A stretch of 64,000 nt of DNA from UBA1479 sp040221095 (GTDB taxonomy: Bacteria > Pseudomonadota > Alphaproteobacteria > Rhodospirillales > Casp-alpha2). Each line of letters opens with the position of its first letter. The first letter of the stretch is position 1. The notes beneath the pieces are model-generated. The model saw only the letters and a list, made by a program, of their open reading frames with translations, searched no databases and had not been told where the DNA came from. The stretch covers positions 62,001-126,000 of the forward strand of contig JAVJVP010000004.1 of the NCBI GenBank assembly GCA_040221095.1, given 5' to 3'. The position numbers and the translations under genes were made by a program. Below, one piece after another: positions 18,179 to 27,409 of the stretch.

Positions 18179-18798
18179 TCCGGGGGGGCTGACAGCCCCG
18201 GCCACAGGGATGCCGGGTCGAAAATCGCCGGGAACCAGGCCTTGCCGTCTTCGACTGCTTCTTCCATGAGCGAGAAATAGCTCGGCCAAGCCGGCAGGAT
18301 GCGGCCCTCGACCTCGCCTTCCCCGAAGCTCAGTTGCGCCTCGAACTTGGACGCGATCTTCTGCATCTTGCGGTTTTCCGCCAGACACAGCATGTACACC
18401 CGGTCGATGCAGCGGTTGCGCGCGATGGTCAGCACCCGGCGCAGCAGGGCCGTGCCGACCCCTTCGTTCTGCCACGGGCCTTCGACGGAGAACGCGACCT
18501 CGGCCATGATCCGGGGCACCATGCGGACCCGCACCAACTCACCCACACCGCGCAGGTCGCCGTCGATGAAGGCGCCGACGACCACGGCGGCGGACCAGTC
18601 GAGCCGCGCGCAATATTCGTCGATCGCCGTATCAGTGACCCCGCCCCAGAAACGCAGATGGCGGTCATGGGGGTCGAGCCGCTTAAGGTGACCGGCAAGC
18701 AGCCCTCCGTCCGCCGCCGTCAGCTTGCGATAGACGGGTACGTCCTGTGTCGGCGCGGTTACGCCCGCAGGCTTGGTATCTTTTATATCAACGGCCAT
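18169..18798 (-). CDS. GNAT family N-acetyltransferase
   Basis: The 209-residue protein has one GNAT domain. A motif A-like segment VAFSVEGPWQNEGVGTALLRRVLTIAR (written by its core: Q-N-E-G-V-G-T-A) binds acetyl-CoA, and the N-terminal RKLTAADGGLLAGHLKRLDPHDRHLRFWGG is typical of the group found fused to or near acyl-CoA synthetases. The acceptor is unknown. It converges with the acyl-CoA synthetase with a 10-bp tail overlap. Confidence 0.87.
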   Translation of the reverse strand: MAVDIKDTKPAGVTAPTQDVPVYRKLTAADGGLLAGHLKRLDPHDRHLRFWGGVTDTAIDEYCARLDWSAAVVVGAFIDGDLRGVGELVRVRMVPRIMAEVAFSVEGPWQNEGVGTALLRRVLTIARNRCIDRVYMLCLAENRKMQKIASKFEAQLSFGEGEVEGRILPAWPSYFSLMEEAVEDGKAWFPAIFDPASLWPGLSAPPDQA

Positions 18799-18997
18799 GG
18801 AAGACCTTCCTTTTCAGCCGGGCCGAAATGGCCTAATCGGCAAAAGCGTCTTCCCCCTGAAACTCCTTATCGAGCGAGCACAGGGAATCATATGGGCGTC
18901 ATATGCTGCATCGCAATATAACTTTAGTTAAATTTTGCAGACTGTTGGAAAAGGGTTTGTGCGTTGCGGTATAAAATCGCCAAGCCCGGGCCGCCCC
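18799..18997. other. Intergenic, AT-richer, no gene seen
   Basis: This 199-bp region lies upstream of the GNAT gene and downstream of the nitroreductase. Positions 18910-18945 are AT-rich and could be the GNAT promoter (leftward). I see no terminator, repeat or RNA gene in it. Confidence 0.4.
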
Positions 18998-19831
18998 CTA
19001 TTCCAGATCGAAGCCGTGCCCCCGGATAAAAGCCCCGAAATCCGCGCGTTCGCGCTTGGCCAGCCGCCGGGCCGTGTTCTCGGTCCAGCCGTAGTCGTCG
19101 GAAATGCCGAAGTCGTCCTGGTGCATCTGTTTTTCCGGCGCGATGGGCTGCAGCTTGTTGCGGCGGGCGTCATAGGCCTTCAATTCCGTCTCCAGCGCCG
19201 AATCGTCGTAGGTGCCGTGATGAACCACGACCGATGGCGGCAGGCGCAGGGTGAAGCGCCCGTCGTCGGTGGGATATCCCACCGTCAGCCCGGCCACGGG
19301 ATAGACCCCCTTGGGCAAACCCAGCAATTCGCAGATCGCCGCCGTGTGCGCGCGAACTGCCGACACCGGACAGGTGCCCAGTCCCTTGAACCCGGCGGCG
19401 GTGATGAAGGACATCATGGCGAGCGACGCATCCACGGCCGCGTTCATGAAGGTGTCCAGGGTGTTGTTGACGTGCTCCTTCCCGCGCAGCTCCGCGATGC
19501 GCTGGCCCCGGTGCATGTCGGCGCAGAACACCAGGAAGCGCGACGCCTCGGCGATCCAGGGCATGGAGCCGATCATGGCGGAAATCGCCTGCTGCTGATC
19601 CTTGTCGGTGACGACGATGGCGTATTGCTGCAGGTCCGACTTGGCGGGCGCGGACTGGGCCGCCGCCAGCAGGGTTTCCAGCATGCCGTCGGTCACCGCC
19701 TCGCGGCCGTAATGGCGGCACACCCGGCGGCCGATCATGCGGGCCACGGGTTCGTCCAACAGCAGGTCGGTGTCGTCATGGCGGGGGTTGAGGCCGAACC
19801 GGCCCAGGAACAGATCATTGCGGAACGGCAT
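18998..19831 (-). CDS. Nitroreductase family protein
   Basis: This 277-residue FMN-dependent nitroreductase-like protein resembles the NfsA/Frp group. It has RRVCRHYGREAVTDGMLETLLAAAQSAPAKSDLQQY-type N-terminal FMN contacts (Arg near 34, Ser/Ala-Pro loop near 60) and GFKGLGTCPVSAVR with the mid-domain GLG motif, then GLTVGYP. It would reduce nitro or quinone compounds using NAD(P)H. It lies downstream of the dehalogenase-like gene (32 bp) on the same strand, suggesting a small detoxification operon. Confidence 0.86.
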   Translation of the reverse strand: MPFRNDLFLGRFGLNPRHDDTDLLLDEPVARMIGRRVCRHYGREAVTDGMLETLLAAAQSAPAKSDLQQYAIVVTDKDQQQAISAMIGSMPWIAEASRFLVFCADMHRGQRIAELRGKEHVNNTLDTFMNAAVDASLAMMSFITAAGFKGLGTCPVSAVRAHTAAICELLGLPKGVYPVAGLTVGYPTDDGRFTLRLPPSVVVHHGTYDDSALETELKAYDARRNKLQPIAPEKQMHQDDFGISDDYGWTENTARRLAKRERADFGAFIRGHGFDLE

Positions 19832-19863
19832 GTCCGGTCTCCTTTTAGATTAGATGTAACGCT

Positions 19864-20769
19864 TCAGGCGCCGACGCCAAGGAACGGCGCCAGTTCTGCC
19901 CAGACGACGTCGGGCGCTTCCTCGGCCAGGAAATGGCCGCAGGGCAGCGGGCCGCCCTTTACCTCGTCCGCCCATTCGCCCCAGACGTCGAGGGCCGAAA
20001 CCTTGCCGTCGGTCTTCGGCCCGCCGGCCTTCCGCGCCCCGCCCCACAGGGCCAGCACGGGGCAGCGCATCTTGTTGCCGGCATCCAGGTCGGCGCGGTC
20101 CAACGCGTCGTCGATGGTGGCGCCTGCGCGGTAATCCTCGCAATTGGCGTGGATGACGGCGGGATTGCGGTGGGCGCGCTTGTATTCATCCAAGGCCCCG
20201 TCGGCGAAGGCCGCCATGTCCGCCGACCAGCTTTCCAAAAGCCAGGTCAGCCAGAAATCCGGATCATGGCCGATCAGGGTTTCCGGCCGGGGATGGGGCT
20301 GGGCCAGGAACAGCCAGTGGAACGAGCCCATGGCCCAGTTCTTGTTGGCGCGCTGCCACACGCTGCCCGTGGGCACCACGTCGAGGGAACACAGCCGCGT
20401 CACGGTGTCCGGGAAATCCATGGCCATGCGGTGGCCGACCCTGGCCCCTCGGTCGTGGCTGACCACGGCGAAGGTTTCATGCCCCAGGTCCGCCATGACC
20501 TTGATCAGATCGCGGGCCATGGCGCGCTTGGAATAGGGCATGTGGCGGTCGTCCGTCGGCGGGCAGGAACTGTCGCCGTAGCCGCGCAGGTCCGGGCAGA
20601 CGACGCGGTGGGTTTTGGCCAGTTTCGGCGCCAGATGCCGCCAGATGATATGAGTCTGGGGATAGCCGTGGATCATCAGGACGGCGGGCGCATCGACCGG
20701 GCCGCCGACGCGAAGATTGATCTCCGCCCCGTCACCCGCCATGCGCTTCAACTCGAAACCGTCGAACAT
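19864..20769 (-). CDS. Haloacetate (fluoroacetate) dehalogenase-like alpha/beta hydrolase
   Basis: The 301-residue hydrolase has HGYPQTHIIW near residue 34-43 and the nucleophile motif SHDRGARVGHR with Asp106. Arg107 and Arg110 sit where fluoroacetate dehalogenase has its two carboxylate-binding arginines. His151-Trp152 in SFHWLFLAQP match the halide-pocket pair, Asp130 is the expected acid, and His279 in CGHFLAEEAP the base. All offsets to the Rhodopseudomonas enzyme, as I remember it, are a constant four residues up to this region. Function as a haloacetate or fluoroacetate dehalogenase is well supported by motifs but not tested. Confidence 0.8.
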   Translation of the reverse strand: MFDGFELKRMAGDGAEINLRVGGPVDAPAVLMIHGYPQTHIIWRHLAPKLAKTHRVVCPDLRGYGDSSCPPTDDRHMPYSKRAMARDLIKVMADLGHETFAVVSHDRGARVGHRMAMDFPDTVTRLCSLDVVPTGSVWQRANKNWAMGSFHWLFLAQPHPRPETLIGHDPDFWLTWLLESWSADMAAFADGALDEYKRAHRNPAVIHANCEDYRAGATIDDALDRADLDAGNKMRCPVLALWGGARKAGGPKTDGKVSALDVWGEWADEVKGGPLPCGHFLAEEAPDVVWAELAPFLGVGA

Positions 20770-20791
20770 GGGTCGGCTCCCAACCTGCCCC

Positions 20792-21769
20792 TCAGACCCC
20801 GTGGTAATCCTTGTACCAGTCGATGAAGCGGGGGATGCCCTGCTCGATCGGGGTCACGGGATTAAACCCGAAATCGCGGATCGACGCATCGATATCCGCA
20901 TAGGTTTCCGGCACGTCGCCCGGCTGCAACGGCTGGAAATCGATCTCCGCCTTGCGCTGCAGGGCTTCTTCCAGCACCTGCACGAAGCGCATGAGCTGCT
21001 CCGAGCGGTTGTTGCCCAGGTTGTAGACCCGGTGCGGCGTGCCGTCGGGACTTTGCGGCGTGGTCGCCAGAACGCCCAGAATGCCGCCGACGATGTCGTC
21101 GATGAAGGTGAAGTCGCGGCGCATCTTGCCGTTGTTGAACACGGGGATCGGCTCGCCGGCCATGATCTTCTTGGTGAAGATATAGGCGGCCATGTCTGGC
21201 CGGCCCCAGGGACCGTAGACCGTGAAGAAGCGCAGCCCCGTCATCGGCAGGCGATACATCCGGGCATAGCTTTCCGACAGCAGTTCCATGGACCGCTTGG
21301 TCGCGGCGTAAAGCGACACCGGATGCTCCACCGGGTCCTCGACCGAGAACGGCAGCTTGGTGTTGGCGCCGTAGACCGAGGACGAGGACGCATAGACGAA
21401 ATGCTTCAGGTCCTTGAGCCCCCGCGCCGCTTCCATCAGCACCAGATGGCCTTCGACGTTGGACTTCGTATAGGCGTAGGGGTTGATCAGCGAATAGCGC
21501 ACCCCCGCCTGGGCCGCCAGATGGATGATCCCGGTGATGTCCGGATGGCGGGCGAAGGTCTGTTCCATCGCCTCGCGCTCGGAAATGTCGGCGCGCACCA
21601 TGGCGAAGCCTTCCTGGGCCAGCAGGCGCGCGGCGCGCTGTTCCTTCAGGGCGACGTCGTAATAGTCGTTGAAGTTGTCGATGCCGATCACCCGCTCGCC
21701 CCGCGCCAGAAGCGCCTGCGAGGTGTGAAAGCCGATGAAGCCGGCGGCACCGGTAACCAGAATGCTCAT
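20792..21769 (-). CDS. NAD-dependent sugar-nucleotide epimerase (UDP-glucuronate 4-epimerase-like)
   Basis: The 325-residue extended short-chain dehydrogenase has the NAD motif TGAAGFIG (6-13), DNFNDYYD (31-38) typical of UDP-glucuronate epimerases, and the catalytic Tyr154-xxx-Lys158. It would interconvert UDP-glucuronate and UDP-galacturonate for surface polysaccharides. No polysaccharide cluster flanks it. It diverges from the indolepyruvate oxidoreductase across 265 bp. Confidence 0.9.
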   Translation of the reverse strand: MSILVTGAAGFIGFHTSQALLARGERVIGIDNFNDYYDVALKEQRAARLLAQEGFAMVRADISEREAMEQTFARHPDITGIIHLAAQAGVRYSLINPYAYTKSNVEGHLVLMEAARGLKDLKHFVYASSSSVYGANTKLPFSVEDPVEHPVSLYAATKRSMELLSESYARMYRLPMTGLRFFTVYGPWGRPDMAAYIFTKKIMAGEPIPVFNNGKMRRDFTFIDDIVGGILGVLATTPQSPDGTPHRVYNLGNNRSEQLMRFVQVLEEALQRKAEIDFQPLQPGDVPETYADIDASIRDFGFNPVTPIEQGIPRFIDWYKDYHGV

Positions 21770-22034
21770 GAAAGACCCCTGACGTTGACCGCAGCCGGTA
21801 TAGCCGCTTGAGAATCAAAAATCACGGGCCAATCAGCCCCGTACCGAAAGAAACCGGGCATCGGCGAAGATTCTTTCCGCCCCATGGGCCCGCCGCGGCA
21901 GGGGATGGCGCGACACGGCCCCGCCGCGCCAGAAAATTGCGATTTGCGCCGCCCGGATTGCGGGCCGTCCCGGCTTCCCGTAACGTTGTCGCCGGGCGTT
22001 GCTCACTGCCGCCCGCCGACAAAAGGAACAACCG
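21770..22034. promoter_or_regulatory. Divergent intergenic region, epimerase / indolepyruvate oxidoreductase
   Basis: These 265 bp carry the promoters of two divergent genes. The only clear element is AAAAGGA at 22021-22027, the ribosome binding site that supports the GTG start at 22035. No repeat, terminator or RNA gene was recognised. Confidence 0.4.
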
Positions 22035-25000
22035 GTGAAACTGCGCACCGTCAGCCTGGACGACAAGTACGGCCTTTCCGAAGGCCGCGTGTTCCTGACC
22101 GGAACCCAGGCCCTGGTGCGCCTGAACCTGATGCAGCGCCAGCGCGATCTGGCCCAGGGCCTCAACACGGCGGGCTACGTCACCGGCTACCGCGGTTCGC
22201 CCTTGGGCGGCATCGACCGGGAATTCGGCCGCGCCAAGCGCTTCCTCGACGACCACCATGTGAAATTCCACCCCGCCGTGAACGAGGACCTGGCCGCCAC
22301 CGCCATCTGGGGCAGCCAGCAGATCAACCTGTTCGACCGCGCCAAATACGACGGCGTGTTCGGCATGTGGTACGGCAAGGGCCCGGGCGTCGACCGTTCC
22401 GGCGACGTGTTCCGCCACGCCAACATGGCCGGCACGGCGCCCAACGGCGGCGTCCTGGTGATGGCGGGCGACGATCCGGCCTGCAAGTCGTCGACCGTGC
22501 CGAGCCAGTCCGAACACGCCCTGATGGACGCCAACATCCCCATCCTCAACCCCATCGACGTGCAGGACCTGTTGGACATGGGCATGTACGGCTGGGCCAT
22601 GTCGCGCTTCGCGGGCCTATGGGTCGGCATGAAGTGCATCACCGACAACATCGACACCTCGGCCTCCGTCGACGTCTCGACCGACCGGGTCAACATCGTC
22701 CTGCCCGAGTTCGAGATGCCGCCGGGCGGCCTGCACATCCGCTGGCCCGATCCGCCGCTGGATCAGGAAGAACGCCTGCACCGCTACAAGATCTATGCCG
22801 CCCTGGCCTTCGCCCGGGCCAACGGCCTCGACCGCATCACCCTGGATTCGACCAAGCCCCGGTTCGGCATCGTGTCCACGGGCAAGGCCTACCTGGACAC
22901 CCTGCAGGCCCTGGAAGACTTAGGGATAGGCGAGGCCGAGGCCGAAGCCATCGGCCTGCGTCTCTACCGCGTCGGCATGCCCTGGCCCCTGGAACGCGAC
23001 GGCATGCGCCATTTCGCCGAGGGGCTGGAGGAAATCCTCGTCATCGAGGAAAAGCGCGCGGTGATCGAAAACCAGCTGAAGGAACAGCTCTACAACTGGC
23101 GGGCCGATGTGCGGCCGCGCGTGGTCGGCAAGTTCGACGAGGCGGGCGACTGGATCCTGCCCTCGGCGGGCGAACTGACCCCCGCCCGCATCGCCCAGGT
23201 CATCGCCGCCCGCATCCGGGGTTTCCACAATTCCGAAGCCGTGGAAAAGCGCCTGAAGTTCCTCGAGGAAAAAGAGCGCATCCTTGAGCGCGCCGTGCCC
23301 GACATCAAGCGCATCCCCTATTTCTGCGCCGGCTGCCCGCATAATACCTCCACCAACGTGCCCGAGGGCATGGAGGCCGCCGCCGGCATCGGCTGCCACT
23401 ACATGTCGATCTGGATGCCCGGCCGGCGCACGTCGACCTTCACCCATATGGGGGCCGAGGGGGCCAACTGGATCGGCCAGGCGCCGTTCACGGAGCGCGA
23501 GCACATCTTCGTCAACATCGGCGACGGCACCTATTTCCATTCCGGCATTCTGGCGATCCGCGCCGCCGTGGCGGCCAAGGTCAACGTGACCTACAAGATC
23601 CTCTACAACGACGCCGTCGCCATGACCGGCGGCCAGGCCATGGACGGGCCCCTGGACCCCGCGATCATTTCCCGCCAGGTCGCGGCCGAGGGCGTGGGCC
23701 GCGTCGTCATCGTCACCGACGAGCCCGACAAATACCCACCGGGGACGGACTTCGCCCAGGGCGTGACTATCCACCACCGCGACGATTTGGATCAGGTGCA
23801 GCGCGACCTCGCCACCTGGCCCGGCGTCTCGGCCCTGATCTACGATCAGACCTGCGCCGCCGAAAAGCGCCGCCGCCGGAAACGCGGCACCTTCCCCGAC
23901 CCGGCCAAGCGCGTGTTCATCAACGAGGCCGTCTGCGAAGGCTGCGGCGATTGCGGCGTGGTCTCCAACTGCGTCGCCATCGCCCCCCAGGAAACGGACC
24001 TGGGGCGCAAGCGCGCCATCGACCAGAACATGTGCAACAAGGACTTCACCTGCCTGAAGGGCTTCTGCCCGTCCTTCGTCACCGTGCACGACGGCGTCCT
24101 GGCCAAAGGCTCGGAAACGCGGCGTCCCGGCGCGGCGGCGGCCCCCTTCCCGGTCCTGCCCGACCCGCAACTGCCCGCCACCGACACCGCCTACAACATC
24201 TGCGTCACCGGCATCGGCGGCACGGGCGTGGTCACGATCTCGGCCCTCTTAGGCATGGCGGCGCATGTGGATGAGAAGGCCGTGACCGTGCTCGACGTCG
24301 CCGGCCTGGCGCAGAAGAACGGCGCCGTGTTCGCCCATGTCCGCATCGCCGATGACGCCGACGCCCTCAACGCCGTGCGCATCGCCGCCGGGGGGGCCGA
24401 CCTTCTGCTCGGCAACGACATGGTGACCTCGGGCGGGTTCGAGACCCTGGGCAAGCTGGACGCCGGCCGGGCCCGCGCCGTGGTCAACGCCCGCCAGACC
24501 ATGACGGCGGAATTCACCAACCTGCCCGACCTGGATTTCCCCGACGACCAGCTGCGCGCGGCTATCGATGAGGCCACCGGCGGGCGCGCCGATTTCATCG
24601 ACGTCACCCATCTGGCCCGCCGCCTCATGGGCGACAGCATCGCCGCCAACATGATGCTGCTGGGCTATGCCTTCCAGAAGGGGGCGGTGCCGATCTCGGC
24701 CGCCGCCATCGAACGGGCGATCGAACTCAACGGCGTCGCCGTCGACTTCAACAAACAGGCCTTCACCTGGGGCCGCCGCGCGGCCCACGACCTTGCCGCC
24801 GTGGAAAAACTGACGGGCGGGCGCGACGCCACGGACGCCCCCGCGGCCTTCGACCTGGAGGGCTTCATCGCCCGGCGCGTGGCCGACCTCACGGCCTATC
24901 AGAACGCGGCCTATGCGGCGCGCTATACGGCGCTGGTCGACAAGGTGCGGAACACGGAAGCCGCCTTGGGCACCGGCGCGCCAAAGGAAGGTGGGGACCT

Positions 25001-25523
25001 GACCGAAGCCGCCGCCCGGTCGTTCTTCAAGCTGCTGGCCTATAAGGACGAATACGAGGTCGCCCGGCTCTACTCGGCGCCCGAATTCCGCCGGTCCCTG
25101 CGTCAGACCTTCCAGAGCCACAAGAAACTGACCGTCCACCTGGCCCCGCCCTTGGGCAGCCCCAAGGACGCCCGCACCGGCCACCTGCAGAAACGCGAAT
25201 TCGGCCCCTGGATGTTCCAGGCCTTCCGCCTGCTCGCCCCCCTGAAGGCCCTGCGCGGCACGGCCTTTGATCCCTTCGGGCGCACGGCGGAGCGCAAGAT
25301 GGAACGCGCCCTGATCGACGCGTACGAGGCGACCATGGCGACCCTGCTCGCCGGCCTGACGGCCGACACCCTCCCCCTCGCCACGGAAATCGCGTCCCTG
25401 CCGCAAACCATGCGCGGCTTCGGTCACGTGAAGATGGCGAATGTGGAAAAAGCCAAGGCCCGCGAAGCGGACCTGCTCGCCGCCTTCAAGGACCCGTCAA
25501 AGGCGGCGGTGGCGGCGGAGTGA
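22035..25523 (+). CDS. Indolepyruvate:ferredoxin oxidoreductase, fused alpha-beta type
   Basis: The 1162-residue protein (GTG 22035, AAGGA 7 bp upstream) fuses the parts of IorA and IorB. An N-terminal pyruvate-family domain contains TGYRGSPLGGID. A thiamine-diphosphate domain has GDGTYFHSGILAIRAA and NDAVAMTGGQ (about 490-545), an iron-sulfur motif CEGCGDCGVVSNC starts at about residue 634, and a gamma domain has GIGGTGVVTISALLG (about 720) and AGLAQKNGAVFAHV. It oxidatively decarboxylates aryl- or branched 2-oxo acids to acyl-CoA, passing electrons to ferredoxin, in amino-acid catabolism. It appears monocistronic. Confidence 0.93.
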   Translation: MKLRTVSLDDKYGLSEGRVFLTGTQALVRLNLMQRQRDLAQGLNTAGYVTGYRGSPLGGIDREFGRAKRFLDDHHVKFHPAVNEDLAATAIWGSQQINLFDRAKYDGVFGMWYGKGPGVDRSGDVFRHANMAGTAPNGGVLVMAGDDPACKSSTVPSQSEHALMDANIPILNPIDVQDLLDMGMYGWAMSRFAGLWVGMKCITDNIDTSASVDVSTDRVNIVLPEFEMPPGGLHIRWPDPPLDQEERLHRYKIYAALAFARANGLDRITLDSTKPRFGIVSTGKAYLDTLQALEDLGIGEAEAEAIGLRLYRVGMPWPLERDGMRHFAEGLEEILVIEEKRAVIENQLKEQLYNWRADVRPRVVGKFDEAGDWILPSAGELTPARIAQVIAARIRGFHNSEAVEKRLKFLEEKERILERAVPDIKRIPYFCAGCPHNTSTNVPEGMEAAAGIGCHYMSIWMPGRRTSTFTHMGAEGANWIGQAPFTEREHIFVNIGDGTYFHSGILAIRAAVAAKVNVTYKILYNDAVAMTGGQAMDGPLDPAIISRQVAAEGVGRVVIVTDEPDKYPPGTDFAQGVTIHHRDDLDQVQRDLATWPGVSALIYDQTCAAEKRRRRKRGTFPDPAKRVFINEAVCEGCGDCGVVSNCVAIAPQETDLGRKRAIDQNMCNKDFTCLKGFCPSFVTVHDGVLAKGSETRRPGAAAAPFPVLPDPQLPATDTAYNICVTGIGGTGVVTISALLGMAAHVDEKAVTVLDVAGLAQKNGAVFAHVRIADDADALNAVRIAAGGADLLLGNDMVTSGGFETLGKLDAGRARAVVNARQTMTAEFTNLPDLDFPDDQLRAAIDEATGGRADFIDVTHLARRLMGDSIAANMMLLGYAFQKGAVPISAAAIERAIELNGVAVDFNKQAFTWGRRAAHDLAAVEKLTGGRDATDAPAAFDLEGFIARRVADLTAYQNAAYAARYTALVDKVRNTEAALGTGAPKEGGDLTEAAARSFFKLLAYKDEYEVARLYSAPEFRRSLRQTFQSHKKLTVHLAPPLGSPKDARTGHLQKREFGPWMFQAFRLLAPLKALRGTAFDPFGRTAERKMERALIDAYEATMATLLAGLTADTLPLATEIASLPQTMRGFGHVKMANVEKAKAREADLLAAFKDPSKAAVAAE

Positions 25524-25531
25524 TATTCAAA

Positions 25532-26464
25532 TTATGGGCTAGCCCCAGACAACACTGCCAATTTATTTGGGTCTCTTATTTCGTATTGCTCGCGAAATTC
25601 GTCATCTGACCAACTTGGGGAGCCGTAGTCCGCAAAGTCAAACACCTTTGGCCCACTGCCACCTTCAAATGAAATTGAAAATCTGGGGCCGACGAAAGGA
25701 CAAATTGGCATCATGTACTTCCTGATGAATGGCGCGTTTTCGTACGATTTTTTTAAAAACTGCTGACCCTTGGTTCCTTCGATAATCCAAGGCTGTTTTC
25801 CGAAGAAGCCAAACTGTCGTTCAATTATCTTCCGCAGATGTAGAATCGCTCGCAGGGAATCTTCGCGAACAGTACTGTAGGTCTTTATATTGAAATGTAT
25901 TGATTGATTGCGAAGGACTGAAAGTTCACGAAATTCAGCAGCAACGTCGGGCAGCAACACATTCCAAGCCTCAAGCGTTTCGACAACTAATTCCCAATTT
26001 GAAAAAGACTTTTTGCGTGCAACAGATTTGTATTCCGATCGATTTTGGAATTCGTCTCGTAGATCGATGATCAGGTGATTGAGTATACGTTCACCAAGGG
26101 CACAAGCCGAGGCGAGAGCCGCATAATATGAGCCTATTACAAAGGAATTCCGAATCTGGGAAAAAAATGAATTGTGGTAAGCTAAAATGGAGAATGGCTT
26201 GGAGTCGATAGCTCGAAAATTTTCAATCTTCAAATCAGCGTTCTGGGAACCAAACTCATAAAGAAGCCCTTCAGAAATTTGTTTTTTGTTATTTATCCAT
26301 TGATTTTTTATTTCATCTTTCCAATCGCTTTGAATTTCCATGTTTAATATTGATGCGCGTGTATCAAAGTCTGGCACCCACATCAAATAACGTCGCCGGC
26401 CATGGTCGGAGGGCGTTTCACCCATGGGCACTGAAATTTGCCGCACAGCCTTAATACTGCTCAT
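25532..26464 (-). CDS. AT-rich orphan protein with HEPN-like (DUF4145-type) domain, 310 aa
   Basis: The gene is far poorer in G+C than its neighbours (15 of 60 bases are G or C at 26281-26340) and uses A/T-ending codons, so recent transfer is likely. The middle of the protein (about 105-195) is helical, with GSYYAALASACALGERILNHL and then LRNQSIHF, which contains the RNxxxH (Arg185, His190) motif of HEPN RNases. The flanks (1-100 and 210-310) are unfamiliar. HEPN proteins often act in toxin-antitoxin or phage defence; that role here is inference. It starts 13 bp after the AEC transporter stop. No antitoxin-like partner is adjacent. Confidence 0.65.
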   Translation of the reverse strand: MSSIKAVRQISVPMGETPSDHGRRRYLMWVPDFDTRASILNMEIQSDWKDEIKNQWINNKKQISEGLLYEFGSQNADLKIENFRAIDSKPFSILAYHNSFFSQIRNSFVIGSYYAALASACALGERILNHLIIDLRDEFQNRSEYKSVARKKSFSNWELVVETLEAWNVLLPDVAAEFRELSVLRNQSIHFNIKTYSTVREDSLRAILHLRKIIERQFGFFGKQPWIIEGTKGQQFLKKSYENAPFIRKYMMPICPFVGPRFSISFEGGSGPKVFDFADYGSPSWSDDEFREQYEIRDPNKLAVLSGASP

Positions 26465-26477
26465 CAGCGCATTTTTA

Positions 26478-27353
26478 TCACATCACAAACGCCAACAAAA
26501 ACGGCAGGGTCGCGAAGGACAGGACGGTCGAGATCACGACCATGCCCGCCACTTCTTCCGGTTGGTTGTTGTAGCGTTCGGCGAACAGGAAGTTGAACAC
26601 GGCGACGGGCATGGCGCATTGCAGGATCAGCACGCCGCGCTCGACGCCCGTGAAGCCGAAGACCTCCGCCGTGCCCCAGCCGACCAGAAAGCCGACGCCC
26701 AGGCGCATGACCGACAGCAGCACCGCCTGCGGCAGTTTCTTCACGCCGAGGCCCGCGAGGGACACGCCCAGGGTGATGAGCATGAGCGGCACGGTCAGGC
26801 CGGAGAGAATGCGCGTGGTGTTGACGATGGGCGCCGGCACTTGCCAGCCCATGACCATGACCACCAGGGCCGCCAGGGCGGCGTAGAGGATCGGCAGGCG
26901 CAGGAGAGCGCCCACGGAGGTCGCGCCCGCCGGCACGGCCACGCCGATGGTGAACAGCAGAATCACGTTGACGGTGAAATAGGCGATGGCCAGGGCCAGG
27001 CCGTGGTCGCCGAAGGCGAGCAGGCAGAGCGGCAGGCCCATGTTGCCGACGTTGCCGTAGGCCAGGGCCGAGAGGAAGGCCTTCTGGCTGAGCTTCATGG
27101 CCTTCAGGAACAGGAAATAGACCACATAGAACACGACCATGGTGGCGAAGGTGGCACCCCCCATGGAAAGGAATGCCTCGGCCTCGAGCTTGGTGTCGAT
27201 CAGGGTGAAGAACACCAGGCAGGGCGTGCCGATGTTGGTGACCAGGGCGGTGACCAGGGCCGTATCGAAGGGGCGGCCCTGTTTGCGCCAGATATAGCCG
27301 ATGACGGCGCAGGTCAGGACCGGCGCGATGACGGAGAACAGTTGGTAGAGCAT
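26478..27353 (-). CDS. AEC family transporter (auxin efflux carrier type)
   Basis: The 291-residue integral membrane protein has about ten hydrophobic helices spread in two repeats, the layout of bacterial AEC/MleP-like permeases for malate, malonate or other organic acids. Typical segments are IGYIWRKQGRPFDTALVTALVTNIGTPCLVF and LTVPLMLITLGVSLAG, the latter being a conserved crossover region. The substrate cannot be read from sequence. It is 56 bp downstream of pyruvate kinase on the same strand. Confidence 0.9.
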   Translation of the reverse strand: MLYQLFSVIAPVLTCAVIGYIWRKQGRPFDTALVTALVTNIGTPCLVFFTLIDTKLEAEAFLSMGGATFATMVVFYVVYFLFLKAMKLSQKAFLSALAYGNVGNMGLPLCLLAFGDHGLALAIAYFTVNVILLFTIGVAVPAGATSVGALLRLPILYAALAALVVMVMGWQVPAPIVNTTRILSGLTVPLMLITLGVSLAGLGVKKLPQAVLLSVMRLGVGFLVGWGTAEVFGFTGVERGVLILQCAMPVAVFNFLFAERYNNQPEEVAGMVVISTVLSFATLPFLLAFVM

Positions 27354-27409
27354 GGGGATGGTCGTTCAGGCCTGTGGTGGGAGAAAGCGGGTCGCGGCGC
27401 CCGTGCCGG

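Noticed and set aside
25532..26464. Insertion sequence as the cause of the AT-rich block
   Set aside because: No transposase motif, terminal inverted repeat or target duplication could be seen.
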